Shown here in pieces: positions 5,731 to 11,685 of a stretch of DNA of 11,685 nucleotides (position 1 is the stretch's first letter; every line of letters begins with the position of its first letter). The stretch is from Omnitrophica bacterium GWA2_41_15 (GTDB lineage: Bacteria; Omnitrophota; Gorgyraeia; Gorgyraeales; Gorgyraeaceae), in contig CAKKRB010000257.1 in assembly GCA_919902485.1 (NCBI GenBank), forward strand, positions 4,969 to 16,653. The letters are read 5' to 3'. The notes beneath the pieces were generated by a model, which saw nothing but the letters and a program-made list of their open reading frames with translations, was not told where the DNA came from and made no database searches. A program made the translations under genes and the position numbers.

Positions 5731-6537
5731 ATGGGCGAATTATACCTTTACTGCCTCAGAGAGAATATCGAAGGTATTCCAACCATTTCCGCAAAGGGTA
5801 TTGATGGAAGAGAAGAAGTTTTTATAATTCCTTATCAGGAACTAGAGGCAATAGTGAGCAATTCTTCAGAAGGATTTGCATCAGAGGAGATTCAAAAAAA
5901 GGCAAAAGAAGACGTGAACTGGATTAGGGAAAAAGCTCTTGCTCATGAGAGGGTTATAGAGGAAGCAATGAGTAAAGGCAATAAGGCTCTAAGCTTAATC
6001 CCGATGAGGTTTGGTGCTGTTTTCAAAGACAGAATGAGTTTAGAAAATGCCTTGAATAGAGACTATTCCATGATTAAAGAAGCTTTAGAGAGAATTCATG
6101 GGAAACAGGAGTGGAGTGCAAAGGTATACCTAAAGAATAAAGAATTTTTAGAGCAAATGGTAAAAGAGACTAATGAAGTAATAAAACAGAAAGAAGAAGA
6201 AATTGCTTCTTTACCTGAAGGTATGGCTTTTTTTATGGAAGAGGAACTTAAAGAGGCAGTTTCCAAAGAAGTAGACAAAGAATTAAACAATATTATAAAT
6301 GTTATTTCCGAAAGCTTAAAAAAGCACGCTGTGGACTCGATTAAAGGTAAAAATTTGGGGAGAGAGTTAACAGGCAAGAAAGAGCTTATGGTTTTAAATG
6401 TAGCTTATTTAATCCTTGAGGAAAAGGTTGAGCATTTCAAGAAAGCCGCTGATGATTTAAACCAAAATATACAGACGAAGGGATTTTACCTGGAATGTAG
6501 CGGTCCCTGGCCTGCCTATAATTTTACTTCTTACTAA
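5731..6537 (+). CDS. gvpF: Gas vesicle protein GvpF/GvpL, third copy
   Basis: This encodes a 268-residue GvpL/GvpF protein. Visible landmarks are the N-terminal strand MGELYLYCLRENIEGIP, the IPMRFGA motif at 90-96 and the terminal GPWPAYNF at 258-265. A long Glu/Lys-rich helical insertion runs from ~130 to ~200 (KEFLEQMVKETNEVIKQKEE onward), which makes it longer than the 254-residue copy and probably coiled-coil. I prefer ATG 5731, with AAGGA just upstream, over GTG 5701, whose GAGGGG overlaps the start codon itself. The gene is more AT-rich than the preceding gvp genes and begins a second module ending in another gvpO. It is five bases from the GvpJ-like/K fusion gene. Confidence 0.92.
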   Translation: MGELYLYCLRENIEGIPTISAKGIDGREEVFIIPYQELEAIVSNSSEGFASEEIQKKAKEDVNWIREKALAHERVIEEAMSKGNKALSLIPMRFGAVFKDRMSLENALNRDYSMIKEALERIHGKQEWSAKVYLKNKEFLEQMVKETNEVIKQKEEEIASLPEGMAFFMEEELKEAVSKEVDKELNNIINVISESLKKHAVDSIKGKNLGRELTGKKELMVLNVAYLILEEKVEHFKKAADDLNQNIQTKGFYLECSGPWPAYNFTSY

Positions 6538-6542
6538 ATACT

Positions 6543-7076
6543 ATGACTGATAAAAATGATAATGTAACATTAATAGATGCACTAGATAAGATTTTAGAAA
6601 CAGGAGCGGTTATTAATGGGGAATTAGTAATAAGAGTAGCAGATATAGACCTTGTTTTTTTAGGCTTAAGACTTATCCTTACATCAGTTTCTAGGGCAGA
6701 AGAGCTTTCTGGTATAAGTTTCAGTGATCGAGACAAAAAACCTACGCCAGAAGATATTGAATACATAGAAAAGTTACAAAGAGAGATAAGAAAGGCCGAA
6801 GAAAACATTCCTAAGCTCATTGATATGGGTGATCCCAAAGAAACAGAACAGGGTTTAGCTAAGTTAATTTTAACCATAGTTGAACTTATAAGAAGACTCA
6901 TGGAGAAAGAAGCTTACAGGAGAGTAAAGAGGGGAACGCTTTCTCCTACAGAAATTCAAAAATTGGGATTAAGCCTAAAAGCAGTAAAGAAAAAGATAAA
7001 AGAAGTCCAAACAATATTTGGTATTGAGGATGAAGAATTAAATATAGATTTAGGCCCCTTGGGGAATTTGATGTGA
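6543..7076 (+). CDS. gvpK: Fusion of a GvpJ/M-like (GvpA-family) domain with GvpK
   Basis: The product is 177 residues. Residues ~8-53 are a GvpA-family domain of the minor GvpJ/M type: LIDALDKILETGAVINGELV then ADIDLVFLGLRLILTSV. A charged linker follows (~54-84), then GvpK (~85-177). The GvpK part shows EQGLAKLILTIVELIRRLME, AYRRVKRGTLSPTEIQKLG and the C-terminal LNIDLGPLG at 166-174. The two are usually separate genes; GvpJ/M are nucleation-type minor shell proteins and GvpK is a small accessory protein. Fusion would fix them at 1:1 and place GvpK at the site where the GvpA-like domain joins the shell or nucleation complex. It sits five bases after gvpF3 and 16 before the next GvpA-family gene. 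I see no frameshift or internal start with a good ribosome site separating the halves. Confidence 0.9.
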   Translation: MTDKNDNVTLIDALDKILETGAVINGELVIRVADIDLVFLGLRLILTSVSRAEELSGISFSDRDKKPTPEDIEYIEKLQREIRKAEENIPKLIDMGDPKETEQGLAKLILTIVELIRRLMEKEAYRRVKRGTLSPTEIQKLGLSLKAVKKKIKEVQTIFGIEDEELNIDLGPLGNLM

Positions 7077-7092
7077 AAAGGAAGAATAAACA

Positions 7093-7389
7093 ATGGCTCA
7101 AGCACAAATAATGCATTCTACGGAAGCCGCTGGTCTTGCTGAGATTCTAGAGAGAGTTTTGGATAAAGGGATAGTGATAGCGGGAGATATTAAGATACAG
7201 ATTGCTGATGTTGAGCTTTTAACTATCAAGATAAGGCTTATGATTGCCTCTGTGGATAAGGCAAAGGAAATGGGCATAGACTGGTGGGAACATGACTCTT
7301 ACCTTTCATCAAAAGCGAAAGAGGTAGAAAACCAGAGGAAGATCGAAGAACTTGAAGCCGCTGTGGAAAAATTAAAAAACGGAGCGTAG
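7093..7389 (+). CDS. gvpJ: GvpA-family small gas vesicle protein, probably GvpJ type
   Basis: This encodes 98 residues. The GvpA-family core is LAEILERVLDKGIVIAGDIK followed by ADVELLTIKIRLMIASVDKA (residues ~15-57), with the two amphipathic helices and beta hairpin of the shell protein. The continuation KEMGIDWWEHDSYLSS and a charged helical tail (to 98) differ from the major GvpA, which is normally about 70 residues with VDAWARVSVVGIE-type strands. It is therefore more likely a minor subunit (GvpJ or GvpS) that caps or nucleates the vesicle than the main wall protein. It is the only free-standing GvpA-family gene in the window, so it could serve as the shell protein if no other copy exists. 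GGAAG lies about ten bases before ATG 7093. Confidence 0.88.
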   Translation: MAQAQIMHSTEAAGLAEILERVLDKGIVIAGDIKIQIADVELLTIKIRLMIASVDKAKEMGIDWWEHDSYLSSKAKEVENQRKIEELEAAVEKLKNGA

Positions 7390-7391
7390 GA

Positions 7392-7673
7392 ATGGAAATA
7401 AAGGATATTGTAGAAATAGCAAAAAAGAAATTAGTTGAAATTACAGAATTCAGTTCCCCCAATATAATAGGAGCCGATAAAGATGGAGATACATGGTATA
7501 TTACCATAGAAATAGTAGAAAAGCCTTCTGAAGCGGTTAATTTGGAGATTTTAGGAATCTATGATGTCCGACTAGATGCCTCTGGAAACCTTCTTGGCTT
7601 TGAAAGGATAGGAATGAGGAAGCGTGGTGATATTCAGAGAGATGCAAAAATCATTAGGAACATTTCCAGATAA
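7392..7673 (+). CDS. gvpO: Gas vesicle protein GvpO, second copy
   Basis: This encodes 93 residues of the GvpO family: WYITIEIVEK, LEILGIYDVRLDASGNLLGF and a basic C-terminal RIGMRKRGDIQRDAK. It aligns along its length with the copy at 5392 but at low identity, so the two are old paralogues. GGAG at 7381-7384 is seven bases before ATG 7392, and the start is two bases after the previous stop, so translation is probably coupled. It is the last gene of this module; 243 bp of AT-rich DNA follow. No clear terminator hairpin is visible after it. Confidence 0.9.
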   Translation: MEIKDIVEIAKKKLVEITEFSSPNIIGADKDGDTWYITIEIVEKPSEAVNLEILGIYDVRLDASGNLLGFERIGMRKRGDIQRDAKIIRNISR

Positions 7674-7811
7674 TTTCAAGATAGCAGAAATTTCGAGATA
7701 GAATCCCGCCAAAAAAACTCGAACGATTGGAAAGTAGCAAGTCTAAATAATGAATCAATAATCAATTGTGAAACCCTCCAAAAATCTTGATTCAAAAAAA
7801 AGTTCTAAAAG

Positions 7812-7837
7812 TGATAAAATACTGCTTGACTTTATCA
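7812..7837. promoter_or_regulatory. TGATAAA inverted repeat overlapping the -35 box
   Basis: TGATAAA (7812-7818) and TTTATCA (7831-7837) form a 7-bp perfect inverted repeat with a 12-base centre. The right half begins on the last base of the -35 hexamer. A dimeric repressor bound here would block the promoter at 7826-7854. The HTH protein encoded directly downstream is an obvious candidate ligand, by position only. Confidence 0.35.
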
Positions 7838-7854
7838 TTAAAAGTCATTATAAT
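7826..7854 (+). promoter_or_regulatory. Sigma70-type promoter for the HTH-gvpH operon
   Basis: TTGACT (7826-7831), a 17-bp spacer and a perfect TATAAT (7849-7854) make the best promoter in the window. Transcription would start near 7861, giving a leader of about 55 bases before ATG 7917. It lies in an otherwise gene-free 243-bp stretch (7674-7916). It implies that the HTH-gvpH, uncharacterised and cdc48-like genes form a unit with its own promoter. Confidence 0.7.
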
Positions 7855-7916
7855 ATATTATTGATTAAATTTATATACTCATTTAGAAAAAAGTAATAAA
7901 TCTAACAAAATATTTT

Positions 7917-8678
7917 ATGAATAGCGGTGTAATTATGCAAGATGACGAAAAAGATCGAATTCTAACAGCCGGAGAAGCAGCGGAATATCTTAAAATGGCT
8001 TTATCAACCCTCTATCGTTATATGCGCGCGGGACAAGTGCCATGCTTCAAGGTTGGTAATCAATGGCGGTTCAAAAGATCAGTCCTTGATCAATGGATGG
8101 AGCGGTTATCTACACTGGATGTCAACTCAAATGTTGTAAAGCTAAAAAAGGAGACAAATATGGAAAAACGTAAGAAGGAAGGAAACATAAATCTCGATAT
8201 TGGGCTTGGAGGGATTTTTAAGGGGCTTGGCTCTTTCATCGAATTAGCTACAAAGCTTGCTGAAAAAGCTCCTGACGAGATTAGAAAAGAAGGAGAAATA
8301 GGTCCTGATGAAAAGGGGTTAAAAGCAGTATACGGATTTTCAATAAAGGTCGGAGGTGGAGGCCGCCCAACCATACAACAATTCGGCAATGTTAAAGAAG
8401 AAGCCAAAGGACCTGTAGTTGATGAAGTACGAGAGCCGATGGTAGATACGTTCGACGAAGGAGATTTCATCCTGGTGGTAGCTGAAATGCCCGGTGTTAG
8501 TGAACCTGACATCAAGTACGAAATCAAAGGGGATATTCTGATCATATCCGGAGAAAATAAAGACAGAAAATACTACAAGGAACTGCTACTTCCTGCTCTA
8601 ATTGATGAAAAGAAAACTTCTTATTCCAACAGAAATGGTATCGTAGAATTTAAACTGTGGAAAACCGAACAACCATAG
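7917..8678 (+). CDS. gvpH: Excisionase-type HTH domain fused to GvpH (Hsp20-like)
   Basis: The product is 253 residues. Residues ~14-62 are a MerR/excisionase-type helix-turn-helix (ILTAGEAAEYLKMALSTLYR then GQVPCFKVGNQWRF and LDQWM), normally a DNA-binding module. Residues ~90-250 are GvpH: the family N-terminus LDIGLGGIFKGLGSFIEL, a Gly-rich GFSIKVGGGGRP, and an Hsp20 alpha-crystallin domain (REPMVDTFDEGDFILVVAEM, PGVSEPDIK, NGIVEFKL). GvpH is a small heat-shock-like protein reported to interact with Gvp proteins. The fusion suggests a chaperone that also binds DNA, perhaps sensing free GvpA. ATG 7917 has no clear ribosome site; ATG 7935 (GGTG at 7925) is an alternative. An internal start at 8160 could produce GvpH alone. 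It is the first gene after the promoter at 7826. Confidence 0.88.
   Translation: MNSGVIMQDDEKDRILTAGEAAEYLKMALSTLYRYMRAGQVPCFKVGNQWRFKRSVLDQWMERLSTLDVNSNVVKLKKETNMEKRKKEGNINLDIGLGGIFKGLGSFIELATKLAEKAPDEIRKEGEIGPDEKGLKAVYGFSIKVGGGGRPTIQQFGNVKEEAKGPVVDEVREPMVDTFDEGDFILVVAEMPGVSEPDIKYEIKGDILIISGENKDRKYYKELLLPALIDEKKTSYSNRNGIVEFKLWKTEQP
8148..8162 (+). promoter_or_regulatory. Internal ribosome-binding site and in-frame ATG for stand-alone GvpH
   Basis: AAGGAG at 8148-8153 is six bases before ATG 8160, which is in frame and encodes Met82 of the fusion. Translation from here gives a 172-residue protein of normal GvpH composition, without the HTH. The signal is stronger than that of the upstream start, so two products from one gene are plausible. 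Confidence 0.6.
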
Positions 8679-8689
8679 GAACTGTAACA

Positions 8690-9268
8690 ATGCGAAAGTT
8701 ATTTAATATTCCAATTATTCACACATCTGAGGATCTTGGTTCGCATTTAGTGGAGGCGAAAAAGGAATATGTCTCCAAATATGGACTCTCAAAGTGGGAC
8801 GACCATATCAAAGCAGTAGATAAATTTTGGCGGGAACTTCGGGAAACTCTTCTTGCTCTACCGGTGGATTACAAAAACGCAAAGCTGTATCAGGATAGCC
8901 TGCCAGTATGTGATCTAGAGCTTGAAATCGTTGAAAAACTTGCAGAAAATGAAAATATAAATTATCAGATCCTCCTTGAACTGGTCAAAAAAGGCGCCAC
9001 TATAATGGGTAGCGAAGATCCAAAACTGCTCATTGAGGAGCGGAATCTAATTATTGAGAATGGCGTTACGACTTTATCTAACGTTTATGATGATTTAATG
9101 GAACGGCGGGATAGCTACATCGCCCAGAGAATCAACACCACGCTAAAAGATGAGGAAATAGGTTTGCTTTTCATTGGGGCATTACATAAAGTGGCTGATA
9201 AGTTGCCGAGTGATATACAAGTTGTTAACTTACTAACAAGACAAAATTCACCAAAGGAGAAAGACTGA
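8690..9268 (+). CDS. Uncharacterised protein with faint TraB/TIKI-like motifs
   Basis: This encodes 192 residues of no family I can name with confidence. Conserved-looking segments are IPIIHTSEDLGS (7-18), a Trp/Asp-rich helix (KWDDHIKAVDKFWREL), LYQDSLPVCDLELEIVEKLA (67-86), KGATIMGSEDP (101-111) and LLFIGALHKV (159-168). The order N-terminal xxxH, middle acidic pair, RRDSYIAQRI helix and GALH strand is reminiscent of the TraB/ChaN/TIKI superfamily, whose members use paired GxxH motifs and glutamates. The match is by eye and weak. Start ATG 8690 has AGGA at 8677-8680, nine bases away; GTG 8657 would overlap gvpH by 22 bp. The gene sits between gvpH and the CDC48-like gene with small gaps (11 and 2 bp), so it is almost certainly in the same operon. 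I see no signal peptide. Confidence 0.8.
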   Translation: MRKLFNIPIIHTSEDLGSHLVEAKKEYVSKYGLSKWDDHIKAVDKFWRELRETLLALPVDYKNAKLYQDSLPVCDLELEIVEKLAENENINYQILLELVKKGATIMGSEDPKLLIEERNLIIENGVTTLSNVYDDLMERRDSYIAQRINTTLKDEEIGLLFIGALHKVADKLPSDIQVVNLLTRQNSPKEKD

Positions 9269-9270
9269 AA

Positions 9271-11436
9271 ATGGCTGAGGAAGCAAATTCTTTGAGTGTT
9301 GTTCTTAAAGTATCCGAAGCCTCTAGCAGGGATGCAGGCAAGGGTTTAGCCCGAATAGACCCAAAAGATATAGAAAAGCTTGGAGTATCGGTGGGGGATA
9401 TTGTCAAGATCCAGGGCAAGAGGATAACCGTTGCCAAAGTTATGCCGGCATATCCAGAGGATCGAGACAAACAAAGCATACAGATAGATGGACTTATTCG
9501 CCGCAATGCCGATGTCGGCATTGGTGAGAAAGTGACTATTGAACCCTCGACAGTTCGTCCAGCATCTCGCATCGTTTTAATCCCAGCGGCTGGCAAACAT
9601 GCCTTCTCTCAACAGAAAGATATGGGATACGTAGGCAAGCTGTTAAACGATCTGCCAGTAATCTCAGGTGATATAGTTCGTGCCACGCTATTTGGTTCGC
9701 AGTTTCAGGAATTTATAGTTTCCGAAACTATCCCTGATGGTATAGTCCTTATCCAACAGACAACAAAAATCCGCATTGAAGCGCAAGAGGGTAAAGAAGG
9801 CAAAAGCCTCGAAAAGATTCGGATCTCTTACGAAGACATTGGAGGGCTTGACAAAGCAATCCAGAGGGTGCGTGAGATGATCGAGTTACCTCTGAAATAT
9901 CCTCAGTTGTTTGAAAAATTAGGGATAGAACCACCCAAAGGGGTACTTTTGCATGGGCCACCTGGATGTGGAAAAACTCTTTTAGCAAGAGCTGTTGCTA
10001 ATGAGACTGACGCCGCATTCTTCTCTGTCAGCGGCCCTGAGATAATTCACAAGTTTTATGGAGAATCCGAAAAGCATCTCAGGGACATATTCGATCAGGC
10101 TAAGCAGAAGGCGCCAAGCATAATTTTCCTTGATGAGATTGACTCCATTGCTCCGAAAAGGGAGAATGTGGTTGGTGATGTCGAAAAGAGGGTAGTTGCT
10201 CAGCTTCTCGCTCTTTTAGATGGCTTAAAGGAACGCGGGCAGATTATAGTAATCGGAGCTACCAATTTGCCCAACCTCCTTGACCCCGCATTGCGCCGGC
10301 CAGGGCGATTTGACAGGGAGATTGTAATTGGCATTCCTGACTCCAAAGCCCGACTGCAAATCATTGAAATCCACACACGTGGTATGCCCTTGGCGGAGGA
10401 TGTCGATCTCAAAAAGATAGCAGAAATCACCCACGGGTTCACTGGCGCCGATTTGGAGGCACTCTGTCGAGAAGCAGCCATGATAGCCATCAGAAAGGTG
10501 ATTCCCCAGATCGACTTTGAACTAGAAATGCTTCCTTATGAGCTTTTAGCTGAGCTAGAGATAACAATGGACAACTTCCTTGAAGCACTAAAGGAGGTTG
10601 AGCCATCCGGTATGCGTGAAGTTTTCACCGAAATTCCAAATGTACGCTGGACCGACGTAGGCGGATTGGAAGAGATTAAAAGAGAGTTGCAAGAAGCAGT
10701 AGAATGGCCACTGAAGTACGCAGACGTATTCAAGTATGCGAATGTATCTCCGATAAAAGGCATACTAATTTATGGCACCCCGGGCACAGGGAAAACACTC
10801 TTGGCAAAAGCAGTTGCCACCGAAAGCCAGGCGAATTTCATCTCTATCAAAGGACCAGAGTTAATCTCTAAATGGGTCGGTGAATCCGAAAAAGGTATAA
10901 GAGAAGTCTTTAAAAAGGCGAAGCAATCCAGCCCGTGTATACTATTCCTAGATGAACTGGATGCGATTGCCCCATCACGATCTAATTCGTCAGATTCTCA
11001 TGTTTCAGAACGAGTCATCAGTCAGCTATTGACAGAAATGGATGGAATTGAGGAAATGCGCGGAGTAGTAGTATTAGCAGCTACGAACCGACTTGATATA
11101 ATCGATTCCGCCCTTTTACGACCGGGAAGATTCGATCTGCTCATAGAAATGCCAATGCCGAATGAATCGGTTCGGCTTGAGATATTCAAGATTCACACCG
11201 CAGGTAAACCTATAAGTGATGATGTCGATCTGCCCCGATTGGCTCAGATAACCGAAGATTGTGTCGGAGCTGATATAGAATTCATCTGCAAAAGAGCGTC
11301 AATGTTAGCAATACGGGATTTTATTCAGATCAAAGAAGAAAAAGACTTCACAAAGATAAAAATCTATCCAGATCACTTTCAGGTTGCAATGGAACAAAAC
11401 AGTAAACGACAGAAGTCGGTAGAGTCGAGATCGTAG
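9271..11436 (+). CDS. CDC48/VAT-type double-AAA+ ATPase
   Basis: The product is 721 residues with full CDC48/VAT architecture. The N-domain (~1-180) starts with LKVSEASSRDAGKGLARIDP and VSVGDIVKIQGKR, the double-psi barrel signature. D1 (~186-460) has Walker A GPPGCGKT (229-236), pore loop HKFYGESE, Walker B IIFLDE (284-289) and the RRPGRFD arginine-finger region. D2 (~470-700) begins at WTDVGGLEEIK, with Walker A GTPGTGKT (502-509), pore loop SKWVGESE and Walker B ILFLDE (557-562). Both ATPase sites look intact. The family unfolds or extracts proteins using a hexameric ring; VAT feeds the archaeal proteasome. The C-terminus lacks a HbYX proteasome-docking motif, so remodelling rather than degradation is likely. 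AAAGGAGAAAG precedes ATG 9271, two bases after the previous stop. This is an archaeal-type gene in a bacterial-looking cluster. Confidence 0.96.
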   Translation: MAEEANSLSVVLKVSEASSRDAGKGLARIDPKDIEKLGVSVGDIVKIQGKRITVAKVMPAYPEDRDKQSIQIDGLIRRNADVGIGEKVTIEPSTVRPASRIVLIPAAGKHAFSQQKDMGYVGKLLNDLPVISGDIVRATLFGSQFQEFIVSETIPDGIVLIQQTTKIRIEAQEGKEGKSLEKIRISYEDIGGLDKAIQRVREMIELPLKYPQLFEKLGIEPPKGVLLHGPPGCGKTLLARAVANETDAAFFSVSGPEIIHKFYGESEKHLRDIFDQAKQKAPSIIFLDEIDSIAPKRENVVGDVEKRVVAQLLALLDGLKERGQIIVIGATNLPNLLDPALRRPGRFDREIVIGIPDSKARLQIIEIHTRGMPLAEDVDLKKIAEITHGFTGADLEALCREAAMIAIRKVIPQIDFELEMLPYELLAELEITMDNFLEALKEVEPSGMREVFTEIPNVRWTDVGGLEEIKRELQEAVEWPLKYADVFKYANVSPIKGILIYGTPGTGKTLLAKAVATESQANFISIKGPELISKWVGESEKGIREVFKKAKQSSPCILFLDELDAIAPSRSNSSDSHVSERVISQLLTEMDGIEEMRGVVVLAATNRLDIIDSALLRPGRFDLLIEMPMPNESVRLEIFKIHTAGKPISDDVDLPRLAQITEDCVGADIEFICKRASMLAIRDFIQIKEEKDFTKIKIYPDHFQVAMEQNSKRQKSVESRS

Positions 11437-11685
11437 TATCATGTGATCTATAATATTCAAGGATGGTTGCTTGCCCGGAGGGTCTGGCACACAGAATCAA
11501 AAGTTGTGCTTACCAAAGACGTTGACATTGATATAAAAATCTTTCCCGATTACTCGAAAGAGGGCTTGGCAGATTGTGAAAGAGTCCGATGAAAAATCCG
11601 GACTTGAAGAAGGCTTGACCACTCCTTTTACAGTTACTAAGCGAATTACTGTAATGGTATGTGTTAAGCAATATGCTACTGGCAG
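11437..11685. other. Downstream flank without a supported gene
   Basis: No gene is supported. One + strand frame is open from 11537 to the window end, with GTG 11576 as a possible start and no ribosome site; it could be the beginning of another gene or chance. TTACAGT (11628-11634) and ACTGTAA (11648-11654) form a 7-bp inverted repeat with a 13-base centre, which might be an operator. No clear terminator follows the ATPase gene. Confidence 0.3.

Noticed and set aside
7812..7837. CIRCE (HrcA) heat-shock operator upstream of the Hsp20-like gene
   Set aside because: The repeat is TGATAAA/TTTATCA with a 12-base centre, unlike TTAGCACTC-N9-GAGTGCTAA; kept only as a generic inverted repeat.
8090..8545. 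151-codon antisense frame opposite gvpH
   Set aside because: Its Ser/Pro-rich, low-complexity translation is a typical shadow of the sense gene, and no ribosome site or domain is visible.

Overview
This window is most of a bacterial gas-vesicle (gvp) gene cluster, with all recognisable genes on the + strand. It carries gvpN, three gvpF/L-type genes, gvpG, two gvpO genes, a gvpJ-like/gvpK fusion, a second small GvpA-family gene and a gvpH-type Hsp20 gene. It also carries several unusual chaperone-like or regulatory companions. Base composition is moderately AT-rich. Shine-Dalgarno sites are good, and a sigma70-type promoter (TTGACT-N17-TATAAT, 7826-7854) argues for a bacterium rather than an archaeon, even though the last gene is a CDC48/VAT-type AAA+ ATPase, a family most typical of archaea. 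I cannot place the organism. Clusters with this flavour make me think of an anaerobic or sediment lineage such as Nitrospirota, Desulfobacterota or Planctomycetota, but that is a guess.

Layout. (1) 3-1769: an acidic-repeat protein with a winged-helix-like C-terminus that may start outside the window, gvpN (MoxR-type AAA+), and a small coiled-coil protein. (2) 1770-2457: an AT-rich region without genes. It holds a set of TTTAGTC heptamers, three of them spaced 10-11 bp apart, and a roughly 150-bp foldback (MITE-like) element. (3) 2458-3212: a short CxxCxGxG protein (possibly a remnant), a 130-aa protein with six CxxC motifs of the DnaJ zinc-finger type, and an AbrB-like swapped-hairpin regulator. 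(4) 3293-5652: gvpF fused to a C-terminal J-domain, a second gvpF/L, gvpG and gvpO. (5) 5731-7673: a third gvpF/L, a GvpJ-like/GvpK fusion, a GvpA-family protein and a second gvpO. (6) 7674-7916: an intergenic region with the promoter. (7) 7917-11436: a probable three-gene operon of an excisionase-type HTH fused to GvpH (with an internal ribosome-binding site and start), an uncharacterised protein with faint TraB/TIKI-like motifs, and a double-AAA CDC48-like ATPase. The last 250 bp contain no gene I can support.

How it may work together. GvpF/L, G, J, K, N and O are established accessory or minor proteins for nucleating and assembling the GvpA shell. What is unusual is the amount of protein-folding machinery: a J-domain on a GvpF, a separate DnaJ-type cysteine-rich protein, an Hsp20 (GvpH) and a CDC48-type unfoldase. 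In effect the parts of a DnaJ co-chaperone are distributed over a gas-vesicle locus. My inference is a dedicated chaperone system for the aggregation-prone GvpA monomers. A self-regulating HTH-GvpH sensor may link shell-protein folding status to transcription. No typical major GvpA gene is visible; it probably lies upstream of position 1.
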